Source of the DNA: Hippophae tibetana
Taxonomy: Eukaryota > Streptophyta > Magnoliopsida > Rosales > Elaeagnaceae
Assembly (NCBI GenBank): GCA_037013495.1
Contig: CM072803.1
Span: forward strand, 11,364,001 to 11,428,000
Length of the DNA stretch: 64,000 nucleotides
Reading direction: 5' to 3'
The first letter of the stretch is position 1. The number at the start of each line of letters is the position of its first letter. The position numbers were made by a program, and so were the translations under genes. The notes under the pieces were generated by a model. The model was given only the letters and a program-made list of their open reading frames with translations. It did not search any database and was not told where the DNA came from. This document shows positions 23,675 to 36,012 of the stretch, one piece after another.

Positions 23675-24760
23675 TTGCACTACCTTATGGCCCACATAGT
23701 GTTTAAAGCTAAATCAAATACCACCTGGTATTTTGATAGTGGATTCTCTAGACACATGACTGGGAACCATTCTTTGTTTAAAACATTTGAGGAATACAAT
23801 GAAGGGATAGTTACCTTCGGTAATGGTAAAACATCTAAAATTGTTGGAAAAGACTCTATTCAAATAAAGGGTATCACTAACATCACCCATAGTAACATGT
23901 AACCTAGCTAGAAATAACTCAACTACGTCGTGGCATAAAAAGAAAGGTCATATAAATTTTAAAGATCTAGTTAGATCTAGTAAAATTGAGACTATGCGTG
24001 GTTTATCTATTCTCCCAAAAATTGAAACACTTATATGTGGACCATGTTAATTGGGAAAATAAATTAGGATCGCTCATAAGAAGATCAAGAGTATTAATAC
24101 AAACATAGTATTGGAATTGATACATATTGACCTTATGGGTCCTATGAAAATAGAAAGTATTAGAGGTAAAAAATATATCATAATTGCAGTAGATGACTTT
24201 TCTCGCTACATTTGGATAGACTTTCTTAAAGATAAGTCATATGCTTTTGAGTTCTTCATCTCATATTGTACAAGAGTGCAAGTTGAAGTAGGAGACAAAA
24301 TGGTAACCATCAAGAGACTGATAACAAACCATGGAAAATAGTTTGAAAATACCAAGTATGCTAACTTCTGCAAAGAACAAAATGGAGTAGTGGAAAGGAA
24401 AAATAGGATGCTTCAAGAGATGGAAAGAGTAATGCTACATGCCAATGGAGTCTTCAAAAGGCTTTGGGTTGAAGCTATAAACACTGCATGTCACATTATA
24501 AATCGTGTATATCTTCACCTATGTACAAACCAAACTCCCTATGAAATATGAAGAGGTAAAAAACCCAATCTAAAATCCATGCATATTTTTGGGAGTAAAT
24601 GCTACATACTTAAGGATTCTGAATAGTTGGGTAAGTTTGATTCAAGAAGTGATGAAAGTATATTTCTTGGTTATTTCCTAAAGAGTAGAGCTTACAGAGT
24701 CTTCAATTGTAGAACTAATGTTGTTATAGAATCCATAAATCTCATTATAGATGATGCAGG
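23675..24760 (+). pseudogene. Copia protease and integrase (Sirevirus-like)
   Basis: Protease site WYFDSGFSRHMTGN (A to F change after DSG) at about 23706. Integrase includes LIHIDLMGPMKIESIRGKKY and AVDDFSRYIWIDFLKDKSYA (24111-24341). The second catalytic Asp region reads ITNHGK, so the usual D of TDHG is N. The Glu motif follows in VVERKNRMLQEM at about 24390. Multiple stops and shifts. Confidence 0.8.
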
Positions 24761-25009
24761 TAAGCAAAGAAATTGATAATGAAGTAAATTTCACAACACC
24801 TCAATTAACAATGACCAGTGACACAATTAGAACAAAAGAAGAGGAGTTTGAGGAAAGATAAGAAAAGAAGGAAGAAAATCAACCTTATCAATGATATATC
24901 CAATCTGTACTTCAAAAAATAATCTTATTAAAAATATAATTGGAGATCCTAATGGAAGCATGGTAATAAAAAGAAGAAAAATAAGTGAGGTAACCTATTT
25001 ATGCTATAT

Positions 25010-25860
25010 TTTTCAGGTTGAATAAAAAAATGTGAATGAAGCCCTTAGGGATGAATTTTGGATAAACGTCATGAAGGATGAGTTAACCTAATTTGAAAGT
25101 AATCATGTGTGGATATTAGTACCTAAACCTAAAAACAAAAATGTTATTGGAACCAAATGGGTGTTCAAAAATAAATCTGATGAGTATGACATTGTTGTTA
25201 GAAATAAGGTAAGGTTGGTCGTTTAAGGCTACACACAAGTCATAAAAAGAGTTAACTTTGATTAAACATTTGCACATGTAGCTAGGTTGGAGCCAATTAG
25301 GATTTTACTTGCCATTGCTTGTCATATGAAATTCAAATTATATCAAATGGATGTTAAGTTTGCCTTTTTAAATGGATTTTTGAATAAGGAGGTATACGTG
25401 GAACAACCAAAAGGGTTTGTTGATCCAAAATTTCCAAATCATGTCTACAAATTCAACAAAGCTCTTTATGGTTTGAAACCAGCTCCTCGAGTATGGTATG
25501 AGAGACTTACAAACCATATCTTGAACAAGGGATTTTTTTAGGGGGATTTGATAAGACTCTATTCATTAAAAGAAGTAGTGATGAAATCTTTATCACTTAA
25601 ATTTATATGGATAACATAGTTTTTGGATCCACATCTAGTACACTAGTGGATGATTTTGTGCATGTTATGACAAATGAATTTGAAATTTTTATGGTAGGTG
25701 AAATGACTTTCTTTCTTGGTTTACAAATCAAAAATCTCATGATAATATATTTATTTCTCAAACCAAGCACGCCTGCAACTTTGTTAAAAGGTTTGGTCTT
25801 GAAACAATCATGCCATTAAGGACTTCTTTAGGTACCAACACAAAAATTACAAAGGACATT
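25010..25860 (+). pseudogene. Copia reverse transcriptase (Sirevirus-like)
   Basis: RT blocks include GTKWVFKNK at about 25150, QMDVKFAFLNGFLNKEVYVE in 25287-25541 and KALYGLKPAPRVWYERL. The catalytic motif at about 25600 reads YMDNIVFGST where the family has YVDD, so the second catalytic Asp is lost. Stops occur between blocks. Confidence 0.82.
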
Positions 25861-25899
25861 TAAGGTAAAAGTGTTAATCAAAACCTTTTATAGGAATAT

Positions 25900-26549
25900 G
25901 ATAGGCAGTTTGCTTTACCTCACTACAAAGAGGCCTAACATATGTTTTAGCATTGATGTGTGTGCTTGTTATCAAGATGACCCGAAGGAATAACACTTAG
26001 AGAATGTAAAGAGAATCATCAGGTATATCTCAAGAACAAGTAATTATGGTATATATTTTACTATTGATACTATTTGTGAAGTAAGTGGTTATATAGATGT
26101 CAATTAGGCAGGCAACCAGGATGATAGGAAGAGCACATCAAAGGGGTTGCTTCTACATTGGGAACAACTTAGTCACCTGGAACAGTAAAAAATAGAACTC
26201 TATCTCACTCTTTACAGCTGAGACGAAATGCATTGTTGTAGGAAGCTTTTGCAGACAAATGCTTTGGATGAAAAACATGCTCAAGGACTATGGTCAACTA
26301 CAAGGTATGATGCCCTTATATTGTGATAACTCTAGTGCTATGTGTATTTCTAAGAACTCAGTTCAACACTCTAGAACTAATCATATTGTCATTAGGAATC
26401 ACTTTATTCAAGAATTAGTTGAAGAGAAAGTAGTGACACCTGAGTTTGTACCTACTGAGAGACAACTAGTTGATATATTCACCAAAACTATGGACATTCA
26501 AAGATTTGAGTATCTTAGGAATGCCTTGGGAATATCTCCCTCAAATTGA
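25900..26549 (+). pseudogene. Copia RNase H (Sirevirus-like)
   Basis: Begins with SLLYLTTKRPNICFSIDVCA-like sequence, then broken RNase H. 26259-26549 is open with YCDNSSAMCISKNSVQHSRT and FVPTERQLVDIFTK, the copia RNase H C-terminal signatures. It ends at a stop 975 bp before the 3' LTR. Confidence 0.82.
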
Positions 26550-26843
26550 ATTTTAAACTTTATTACCAAAAAAAGAGAGAAGTAGAATCCTTATCTGGGG
26601 AACACGGAATTGTATTTATTTAGTACTTACATATATGTAACCTCATTTTGGTATTTATTGTATGAATTATTCTACAATTTTGACTTATGCACACACATAT
26701 TCTTGTAGATGTGATGATCGATGTGGACATAAACTTTTTCATACCCTCATGAACACACATATATGTTATGCTTAAAGTTTATGAATTCTCTTGAGAGACT
26801 CTAGAACTTCAACTACTATAAAATTATGTTAAGTTATATTTCT

Positions 26844-27508
26844 TATTTAGTTAGGATTATGTTAAGCTTGATTGGTATAAATGCATGCACTACATGATTA
26901 ATCTTTACACTTCACTTCTTTCTTTGTAAACTGAACTAATGTACAATGAGGCTTTCAAGCCAAGTTGTTAATTTTCTTTTTCTATGTCATTTCAATTACT
27001 TACAAGTTTGTCAATTTGTAGCGAAGAAGGATTCACCAAACCATAAAATAGTTTCATTATGAAGTTTGAGATATCATTGTATTTTTATCTTATTCTTATA
27101 AGTGTTATGTAGTGAGTGAGAGCTTTTTCCACACAAAAGTATGTTTCACTTTTATGTTTTATCTTGTTATACATATAGGGGTTATCTTGCTATATATATA
27201 GTGGGAGATCATATTTAGTTAAGCTTATGTTAAGCTTGATTGGTATGAATGCATGCACTACATGATTAATCTTTACACTTCACTTATTTCTTTGTAAACT
27301 GAACTACTATAAAATGAGGCTTTCAAGCCAAGTTGTTCGTTTGCTTTGTCTATGTCATTTTAGTGACTTAAAAGTTTGTTAAGTTACAGCGAAGATGGAT
27401 TCACTGGACCATAGGATAGTTCCACTATGGAGTCTGGGATATCATTGTATTTTTATCTTATTCTTATAAGTGTCACGTAGTGAGTAAGAGCTATTGCCAC
27501 ACGAAAAT
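26844..27508. repeat. Two direct repeats of about 297 bp in the 3' non-coding region
   Basis: 26844-27140 and 27212-27508 share the same ordered blocks (ATGTTAAGCTTGATTGGTAT, ATGCACTACATGATTAATC, GAGGCTTTCAAGCCAAGTTG, ATATCATTGTATTTTTATC). They lie between the RNase H stop and the 3' LTR. Duplicated non-coding blocks in this place are known in Sireviruses; no protein is encoded. Confidence 0.8.
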
Positions 27509-27523
27509 TCCAAAGGAGAAGTT

Positions 27524-28036
27524 TGTAACGACTATGAGTGTTGGCTATTTTCATGGAAACTTATTTTTATGCTCGCTCTTAAGTCTATAAAGTAAAGTCA
27601 AAGAAACGTCAAAATTTCAGATAGTCGTACTTCAAGTATATCTTTTATAACTATGACATATAGGATTACACTTATGCATTTAATAGCACATGTTCATAAA
27701 ACTGGAATTATTTTTACTGCTAAAATATTTATTTAAACTCAAATCAATTTATAAAATTACTAATTAAATTTTTCTTAAATGTGTTTAAATATTTTTAAGA
27801 TGTGTTTAATTTTTTTTTATAATATTAAAGTTATAAACGGGCATTGAAAAATTAAGCCCAAAATATATTCAACCTTAATATTACTAGGTTATTGTTATTA
27901 CATACATATATATATATATATATATATACATATATACATACATTAGGGGTGAAAATGTTATGTTCTAAATAGAAGTTAAATCTGCAGAAACAAAAAAGAG
28001 AAACATGTTTTCCTCTTAATTTAGAGAAATAGTCGA
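27524..28036 (+). repeat. 3' LTR of the Sirevirus-like element, first part
   Basis: Starts TGTAACGACTATGAG and follows the 5' LTR to TAGAGAAATAGT. Matching stops near 28036. Holds a (TA)n tract at 27905-27930. Confidence 0.85.
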
Positions 28037-28089
28037 ACCAATTGAAGAAAAAATACATGTTTTAGGGATCGTAAATGACGACCACCATT

Positions 28090-29238
28090 TAACTTGAAAT
28101 AAGCGGGTGATGGTGATTACCTCAGATATAACAGGTTTCAAGACCCATTGACAAACCAAAGGGAGATAGAATTTTGAACAAAAGATACATAGGGGAGGAA
28201 ATATAGCTTCATCTGATGCAAGTTTGCAATGTTTCTGAAAGGATTCATAACTTTCCTTTACAGGAAAAATAATAATAGAATGGATGTTTCCGAATAATTT
28301 CCACCATTTAGAAAACCAAGATGGAAATAAGGATGGATTGATAGATTTATTAACAAAGAAAATAAATCAAGAATGTTGGTTATCTTTGTTTTGGATAAGG
28401 AATACATCAAACCATGCATGGTAATAATCTCAATAATTGTATGTTCTACAATGTGGTAGGGAAGATGTAATATTGACCGGAAATAACAGTTGTTTTGAAA
28501 GATCATTTCCTCAGTCTGTTAGAGATATGATTTTATGGAGTTTAGCAGTTGAGAACTACACATCCGATGATTTTGGATAAAGGAAGTGTTTGAATTCAAC
28601 ACTACCAGTGATTTCCCAAACACTTTGATAGTATTGTGGAGTTTTTGAATTGGAAAAAGGCTGGTAAAAGAAACCATTTTCAAATAATTTTTGAGTTGCT
28701 AAATAAGGATTTTGATCATAAAATCTCTTTTCAACAATTGTAACTATTTGAGTTTGTTGTTTTAAAAATACTCAGAAGTTGGTTTTGAAATAGATTTAGG
28801 AATAAATTTCCTTGTTCCCTGTTGGGGAAAATATGTAGAGGTTGTTATCCTTCTTTCTGGAATAGAAATTGTTCCAGTTGATTGTTTTGAAATTATTTTT
28901 GATTTGGAAGGCGTTGCTTCCTTTAATACCTTTTCTTTACCTTTAGAGGCTGGGGCCTCTGCTTCAAAAAGTAATAACGGTGCACCTAATTTTGGGATGT
29001 TGTCATAAGTTGCTTTTAATATTTCTGGATCCTTGAGACCCAGTATCCATTCTTGGACTCTTTGATATAGAATCTCATCTACTGGAAATAGTTCTGGTGA
29101 TAATTCCTTCAGGGATTGCTGGGAGGATGGTTTTGCCTCTGTAGTTTTGGTTTGGGCCACTTGGGACCAAGTGATAATTGGTTTTGATAATGAGAGGTTT
29201 TTAATAGTAGGGTTTGGAGGAGGTTCCCTTTTCTCCAT
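28090..29238 (-). pseudogene. Pararetrovirus ORF downstream of RNase H (minus copy)
   Basis: 29238-28762 is an open frame of 158 residues starting MEKREPPPNP, and lower-quality sequence continues to about 28090 in broken frames, including 28506-28258. It parallels 36013-37344 on the + copy. The position after RT-RNase H would fit a transactivator-like or genus-specific ORF of caulimovirids. I recognise no conserved motif in it. Confidence 0.6.
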
Positions 29239-29442
29239 TTTTTTCCTTATTCATTGTTAAACTTGTTTTGGAGAAACTCTCTGGTTAGAAAGTCTTGTAA
29301 CGAATTGTTCTCTCCTTTGATAAACTCAATATCAAAATCACAAACACTTAATAAATCTTTCCATCTGGAAAAAATTTGCTTTGATGCAATTTTTTTTTAC
29401 ATCTTTTAACAAAATCTCTTTTGGAGACGTACAATCAATTCT

Positions 29443-31222
29443 CACTATGCCAAAAGAGACTATTAAAGTCGGTTAATAATCAACTTTAAATTGGGAGACT
29501 TATAATTTAAAATTGGTTCACGGGTTGAACCGACTTTAAATTCTATTTTTTTTACACATTTTACTTATTTTCTACTATCCTTAAAACTTGTGTTCGATCA
29601 TATAATAGTAGAGAAATCAAAATCTATTTAAAAGAGTTTAAATACTAAAAATAATTGAAAGATTAAATATTAATTTATTACTTGAGAATTAAATTTATTA
29701 CAAAAAAAATAATTTACATACAATATATATATATATATATATATAATTTAAATTACAATATTACTATATCTACAAGCAAATTCTAAGAAACTTTCAACTT
29801 CATAAATGTAGTCTTGCTTAATTCTATACTTTCACATCTAAAATTTGTCCATTTTTCATTAATGACATTAACTATATTAGATATGTATGCAACCAATATA
29901 TTTCAGATATTATTACATATAAATTCCCTAATTATTAAAATATCTATCAAAACATCATATAAAAATAAATACATAAAAATCAAATATAACAAATATATAA
30001 TATTAACAATATACAATATATAATAATATATATATGCATATAATTAATAAGAATACGTATTTTATACATATATATATATATATAATAATAAGTATTAACA
30101 AAATTACTATACATTATATACATATAAAAATATATCTTATATTATATATATATATACACACATACATATATTTCATGTACATGTAACATAATTTTCAAAA
30201 ATTATTTGTTTAAAATAAATTAATATATATCAAACACTTAAATACATAAAATAATTAAAATAAATAAATGAATAAAAATACCTTATTCTATTCTAGGATT
30301 AAATAAAAATACAAAACCTACATAACATAAAAATTTATACACAAATAATAACACATAATATACAAAAAATAAAGAAATATGAATAATAAGTGTAAAATAA
30401 TTCATAGAAACACTTACAAGAGTAAATGAAGTGACAAAATAAAATAAATGAAGAAAAAATAGTTTTTATAAGTGAGAAAATTGATATAAAAAATTTGAGT
30501 ATCATGCTCAAAAAATAAAGGATCTAGAAGAAAAGTTGGAGAGGAAGAAAACCTACTAAACAATGCTGGAATTTATGGTCGGAAGAGGCCAAAAAACGAG
30601 AAAGAGTGGAAGAGGGAGTTGTCGTTTTAGGGTTGCAGTAGTTGGAAAATCGTTCTGTTGAAAAATAGGGGAGAAAGAAGAGAAAAAAAAAGAAAAAAAC
30701 GTGTGTAGCGTCGGTTGACACGTAAGACTAATGCTACACGTAGGACGTAGTGTCGGTTCTATGTGTCAACTAAAGCTACTATTTTATTTTTCTTTAATTT
30801 ATTAAGTCGGTTTACATGTAGAATCGACTTAAAACCCTACGTGTAGTGTTGGTTCTACATGTCAACCGACGCTACTATTTTATTTTTCTTTAATTTTTTA
30901 AGTTAGTTGACACATAGAACTGACGCTACACGTAGGATTTTAAATCGATTCTACGTGTCAACCAACTTAAAATCTTACGTGTAGCATCGGTTCTACGTAT
31001 CAACCTATGCTACTATTTTATTTTTCTTTAATTTTTTAAGTTGGTTGGCACGTAGAACCGACGCTACACGTAATATTTTAAGTCGGTTCTACGTGTCAAA
31101 TGACGCTACATGTGGCTTAAGTCGGTTGACACATAGAACTGACTTAAAATCCTACGTGTAGCATCGGTTCACACGTAGAATCAACTTTAAATCCTGACTT
31201 AATTGCTCCTTTTGTAGTAGTG
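29443..31222. mobile_element. Small non-autonomous CACTA transposon in the pararetrovirus
   Basis: The left end is CACTATGCCAAAAGAGAC. The right end in reverse complement is CACTACTACAAAAGGAGC. Both inner flanks carry AGTCGGTT-type subterminal motifs. About 1.78 kb, no transposase. The + copy of the virus is uninterrupted at the corresponding place (about 35821-35828), which confirms an insertion. The 3-bp flanks (TCT and AAT) do not match, so the target duplication has decayed or the edge is off by a few bases. Confidence 0.8.
30700..31190. repeat. Array of inverted ACGTGTAGCGTCGGTT-type repeats in the small CACTA
   Basis: The motifs CGGTTCTACGTGTCAAC and its reverse complement alternate about ten times with CTACACGTA blocks and an AT spacer (ACTATTTTATTTTTCTTTAA) that itself recurs three times. 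This is the subterminal repeat region of a CACTA element, expanded and palindromic, and RNA from it would fold strongly. Confidence 0.75.
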
Positions 31223-32010
31223 AATAAAAATCTTTTATTCTTTTGACAATCACTCCAATGACTAGAGACAAATTGAACTATAATTTATTTATTATATTGG
31301 ACTTGTTTTAATATCCCACCAGAGCCGAGTTCACTTGCATCAGTTTCTACTATCTTGGGAAGTGTTGGATATGCAAGATGTAAACAAGGAATGTTTTGAA
31401 CTTGTGCTTTTATTCTTTGTAAAATTTTGGTATGTTTGTATGTCCATGGCTCAGGATTTTTCTTGAACCTATTATGTAATGGCTTTTCCAATCTATCGAT
31501 ATTGGGACAGAAACTTAAAACATAATTTAAGCTACCAAGAAATATTTTGTAGCTAAGTTTTGTCGATGATCTTAGAAGGAAACTTGGTGGTAAACTGAAG
31601 AGACCGTTCGATTGGAATAATGGTTCCATTAGACACATTATGTCTAAGAAACCTAATATTAGTTTTGAAAAGAGTTATCTTTTTGGCTGATAACACCAGA
31701 CCACTCCTTTTGATAATATGAAAGAAGGTATTGAGATGCATGATATATTGTCTGACATCTTTAGAAAATATAAGTACATCATCGATGTACACAATACATA
31801 ATTCTGAATAAGGATTGAATATATCATTCATAATCCTTTGAAATTCAGAAGGCGTATTTTTGAGCCCAAAGGGCATGACATTTCATTCATACTGTCTAAA
31901 TGGAACAATAAATGTCGTTTTGTATCTATGTTTTGGTTCGATCTGGATTTTCCAGAAACCTGACTTCATATCGAATTTTGAAAATATTGATGAAGAATGG
32001 AATTTTTGAA
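31223..32010 (-). pseudogene. Pararetrovirus reverse transcriptase (minus copy)
   Basis: Two overlapping open stretches (31876-31553 and 31638-31285) in different frames show the caulimovirid RT catalytic motif YIDDVLIFSKD and the downstream VETDASELGSGG motif of the RNase H start. A frameshift near 31580 and the CACTA insertion at 31222 break it. Confidence 0.82.
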
Positions 32011-32547
32011 AGCCTTTCCTCTTAAGAACCCTCAAGAGAACCAGACAGCTAACCTCAAAAACATAATTACCCAAAACAACTTTACCAATATCAGCTTAAA
32101 CACTTTAGACAAATAACTTACTAGGATAGAGAAGAATCAAAAGACTGATCTTCCTTCTACGTCCTACCAAATCGTAGATAGTAAAGTTCAAAACCTTATT
32201 TTCAAACCTTTCCAGGTCTCCAAACCAGCCCAAGAAGAAATATCATCTAAGTTTGAAAAACTTCAAAAATGGAGCAACACCCTTAAGTTCCAATTAGAAG
32301 ACCAAGCTTTAAAACACAAAACTAGATTTAGTTGTACCTGAGTCTCCACTTACTTCAAATCCAACCAAACCCCCAATATAGGATCTTAGTGTTCTTAGTA
32401 AACAAGAACCTATTACTTCTGATGAGGATAGTTCCCAAGAAACGCTTTCTAAACCAATTACTCAAATTCAAAAACTAAAATGGCAAGAACCTAGTCCAGA
32501 TAAGTACCCATATAACATAGGTACCCAACCAAAATATAACAAATAAT

Positions 32548-33470
32548 CTATTTATGTTGGGAACATAGATGGAATGACCGAGCAAGAGATATTACATGTC
32601 TTGCAATAGATGAAAATGGTGTCAAATGCTTATATAACACAAATTGGTACAACTGATAAAACAATTGTCGAATTATTAATAGATGGCTTTTCAGGCCAAC
32701 TGAAAGGATAGTGGGATCATCATTTTTCAAGACAACAACAATCAAATATTTTCTATACGATATTGACTGGCGAGTGTGGGGAACCCATACTTGGTCAAAA
32801 TTGAGCTACAATTCACAGTTTAGTCTCCACATTACTCTTCACAATATCACATCATTTTATGGGAGATTCATCTCATTTAAAATATAAAAATGTTGATCTT
32901 CTTTCCAATATAAAATGTAGGAAGATGAGTGATTTTCAAAATTACAAAAATACATTTCTGAGTAGAGTTATATTAAGAGATAACTCTACACAGACATTTT
33001 GGAAAGAGAAGTTCCTAGCAAGACTTCCTCCTTTCTTAGGTGAGAAGACCATAAATAAAATCCGTGAGGTATAAGGAAATCATATTATGACTTATGATCA
33101 ATTAAACTATGGTAAATTGATTAGCTTCGCTCAAAAATAGGGTGTATAGATATGCCAAGATTTGAAAATCCAAAAACAAATGAAATTAGAACTTAAACTC
33201 TCCAAAAGAGAAATTGGATCATTTTGCAAACAATTTGATAGTAACTTCTCTATTGACCAAACCTGTGGAGGAAACTACAATAGAACTATTACAAAGCCTA
33301 ATAAGAAAACCCATAAAACTTATAAGACATTTTCAAAACCCAGAAAACCATTATTTGAAAAAAGGAATGAATTTTTATAAAAATTTAAAGAGTTTAAATA
33401 TTATAAATGCAGTAAGAAAGGTCATACTGCTAATTATTGCAAGTTGTCTAAAAACTTCATGAATTAAACC
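32548..33470 (+). pseudogene. Pararetrovirus coat protein region with zinc knuckle
   Basis: Broken + frames include 32859-33074, with TFWKEKFLARLPPFLGEKTI, a caulimovirid coat-like block. A C-x2-C-x4-H-x4-C zinc knuckle of type CSKKGHTANYC follows near 33410-33450. Several stops and a frameshift separate these parts. Confidence 0.75.
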
Positions 33471-33703
33471 TTGATGAAAACATCTTATACAAAATCTCTG
33501 CCTTAATGGTAGATGAATCATCATTATTTGAGTCTAAACCTTGGTCAGAAGACTTAGAAGATTCAAATCCCTAGGAAGACAAGTTAGTATCTACTAACTT
33601 TGATACTGGTAAAAATATTATTAATTTATTAACTAAGGAAGAATATAAACAACTTCAAGATAAAATCCTTAAATTAAACGACCCTAGTATTACAAAATTA
33701 TAT

Positions 33704-33967
33704 GTGGATCACACTAGTTCCCTAGCCAAAGCCCAACCATTACCAAAACATTATGAAATTCCAAACACTAGCAAAGGCTATTACGACCTCACTATTATTA
33801 TGGAACGTAAAAATAAAACATTAAAACTAGAAAGTCAAATTCAAGTCTTAAAAACTGAAATCAAAACCATTAAGCTAGAACTCCACCAACTTAAGGAAAA
33901 ACATAAGAATATGACATCAAGTTTAAATTACTTCACAAAACTGGAGTCAAAACCCCAATTAGTTTAA
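33704..33967 (+). pseudogene. Pararetrovirus coiled-coil segment
   Basis: 87 open residues. The second half has heptad-like spacing of L, I and K/E (LESQIQVLKTEIKTIKLELH) and is probably a coiled coil. It lies between the zinc knuckle and protease. Confidence 0.5.
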
Positions 33968-34119
33968 GTGAATCAAAATACGAGCTTGAATCCAATACCT
34001 AAGAACTTAAGAAAATGGAAAAAGTTCCAGAAGATGTTCTTCAAATTCTTAGGGAAATTACAACCAGGAAATTACCCTTTGTATTCCCTGATCAATCAAA
34101 ACTTGAGACAATAGCCTAA

Positions 34120-34446
34120 TTTGATATAGACGTTGTTCTCAATTTTATCAAACCATCAATCGTTCCCAGACGACTTTATCAACCAACGGATGAACAACTT
34201 TCCTCAGCCAACAAATCAAAAGTGCATATCATAGGCAAAACGAAAGTTACAATCCTTAATAAATCATTTCTCATCAAAACACCTTTCGTGATTGTATCTA
34301 ATATAGGCTATCCAGTCATATTAGGGACACCTTTCATGAATATTATCACCCTATATCTTGTTAAAAATGATAAGATCTCTTTCAAAATTGAAGAGGAGAC
34401 CTTCAGTTTTTTTTCATTGAAGAACCAGGAATCTCAACCTTATTAA
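34120..34446 (+). pseudogene. Pararetrovirus aspartic protease region
   Basis: The open stretch 34222-34446 carries the flap-to-C-terminal part of a retropepsin, including PVILGTPFMNIITLY. The active site just upstream appears as DIDVVLNFI, without the usual D-T/S-G, so the catalytic site is degraded or misread through a frame change. Confidence 0.6.
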
Positions 34447-34699
34447 AGCTAATTCAATCCATCCAAAAAAGATTTCCATTCTTAGTAAACATAGAGAAAA
34501 TGACCTTCTCCGTCTCAAATCGAGAGTTCAATCTCATACCGTTGAGAAAGAACTTCAAATCCTGGAGATTCAAGATAAAATATCCAAACTCCAAAAATCT
34601 TTTGAGAAGGAAGTTTATTTTGACTTACCTAGTGCTTTCTAGGATAGAAAAGAACATATTGTAGATTTTCCATATGAATCAACCTTCAATGAAAAAGAC

Positions 34700-35647
34700 A
34701 TTCCTACAAAAGCAAGGCCTATTCAAATGAATGATAACCTTGAACAATTTTTTAGAAAAGAGATCATTGATCTCTTATCTAAAAGATTAATATCAAAATC
34801 TAGAACGTCATAGAGTTGTGCAGCTTTCGATGTCAACAAATCAGATGAGATGAAATGAGGAACACCTCAATTGGTCATCAACTACAAACCTCTTAACAAA
34901 GCCTTAAAATGGATTAGGTACCTTATTCCTAATAAAAATGGCCTTCTTCAAAAACTCCATTCTTCATCAATATTCTCAAAATTCGATATGAAGTCAGGTT
35001 TTTGGAAAATCCAGATCGAACCAAAACATAGATACAAAATGGCATTAACTATTCCATTCGGATAGTATGAATGGAATGTCATGCCCTTTGGGCTCAAAAA
35101 TGTACCTTTTGAATTTCAAAGGATTATGAATGATATATTCAATCCTTATTAAGAATTTTGTATTGTGTATATTGATGATGTACTTATATTTTCTGAAGAT
35201 GTCAGAAAACATATCAGGCATCTCAAAACCGTCTTTCATATCATCAAAAGGAGTGGTCTAGAGTTATCAACCAAAAATATGACTATTTTCAAAACTGATA
35301 TCAGGTTTCTTGGACATAATGTGTCTAATAGAACCATTATTCCAATTGAACGGTCCCTTCAGTTTACTACCAAGTTTCCTGATAAGTTCATCGACAAAAC
35401 TCAACTACGAAGATTTCTTGGTAGCTTAAATTATATTTTAAGTTTCTGTCCTAATATCAATATATTGGCAAAGTCATTAAATATTAGGCTTAAGAAAATG
35501 CATGAGCCATGGACAGACGAACATACCAAAATTATGCAAAGAATAAAAGCACAAGTTCAAAACATTCCATGTTTACATCTTGCGGATTCAACACTTTCCA
35601 AGATAGTAGAAACCGATGCCAATAACTCGGCTATGGTGGGATATTAA
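34700..35647 (+). pseudogene. Pararetrovirus reverse transcriptase (plus copy)
   Basis: 34871-35065 holds the N-terminal RT blocks (FSKFDMKSGFWKIQIEP), and 35165-35647 holds the catalytic YIDDVLIFSED, a thumb and the RNase H start VETDA. Stops at about 35064 and 35150 and a frame change at about 35640 inactivate it. This copy lacks the CACTA insertion found in the minus copy. Confidence 0.85.
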
Positions 35648-36000
35648 AACAAGTCCAAGATAATAAAGAACTTATAGTTCAATTTGTCTTTGGTCATTGG
35701 AATGATTGTCAAAAGAATTATTCCACTGTTAAAAGAATTATTCCACTGTCAAAAAAGAAGTATTAGCAATAGTACTTTGTATTTGTAAATTTCAATCAGA
35801 TTTATTAAATCAAAGATTTTTAATAAGAATTGATTGTAAGTGTGCAAAATAGATTTTATTAAAAGATGTAAAAAACATTGCATCGAAACAAATTTTTGCC
35901 AGATGGCAAGCTTTATTAAGTGCTTTTTATTTTTGATATTGAGTTTATGAGAGGAGAGAACAATTCATTACCATATTTTCTAACGAGAGAGTTTCTCCAA
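35648..36000 (+). pseudogene. Pararetrovirus RNase H remnant
   Basis: Continues RT in broken frames. A 22-bp tandem duplication (AAAAGAATTATTCCACTGT) lies at about 35711-35755. The uninterrupted equivalent of the CACTA insertion site is at about 35821-35828. Confidence 0.65.
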
Positions 36001-36012
36001 ATGAGGTTTAAC

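Larger units (their letters stand above)
28058..32010 (-). mobile_element. Endogenous caulimovirid fragment, minus-strand copy
   Basis: The minus strand carries part of a pararetrovirus RT, RNase H and the start of a downstream ORF, all similar to the + copy at 34960-37200. It is interrupted by a CACTA transposon at 29443-31222. Its homology to the + copy begins abruptly near 32010 and stops near 28058. The copy is partial and broken, an old integration with no sign of function. Confidence 0.85.

Noticed and set aside
30524..30721. Minus-strand open frame starting MSTDATHVFFFF as a gene
   Set aside because: Low-complexity F-rich start inside a CACTA element with no homologue recognised; most likely chance.
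30700..31190. CRISPR-like array
   Set aside because: Repeats are inverted and irregular with no unique equal-length spacers, lie in a plant CACTA element, and no cas-like genes exist.
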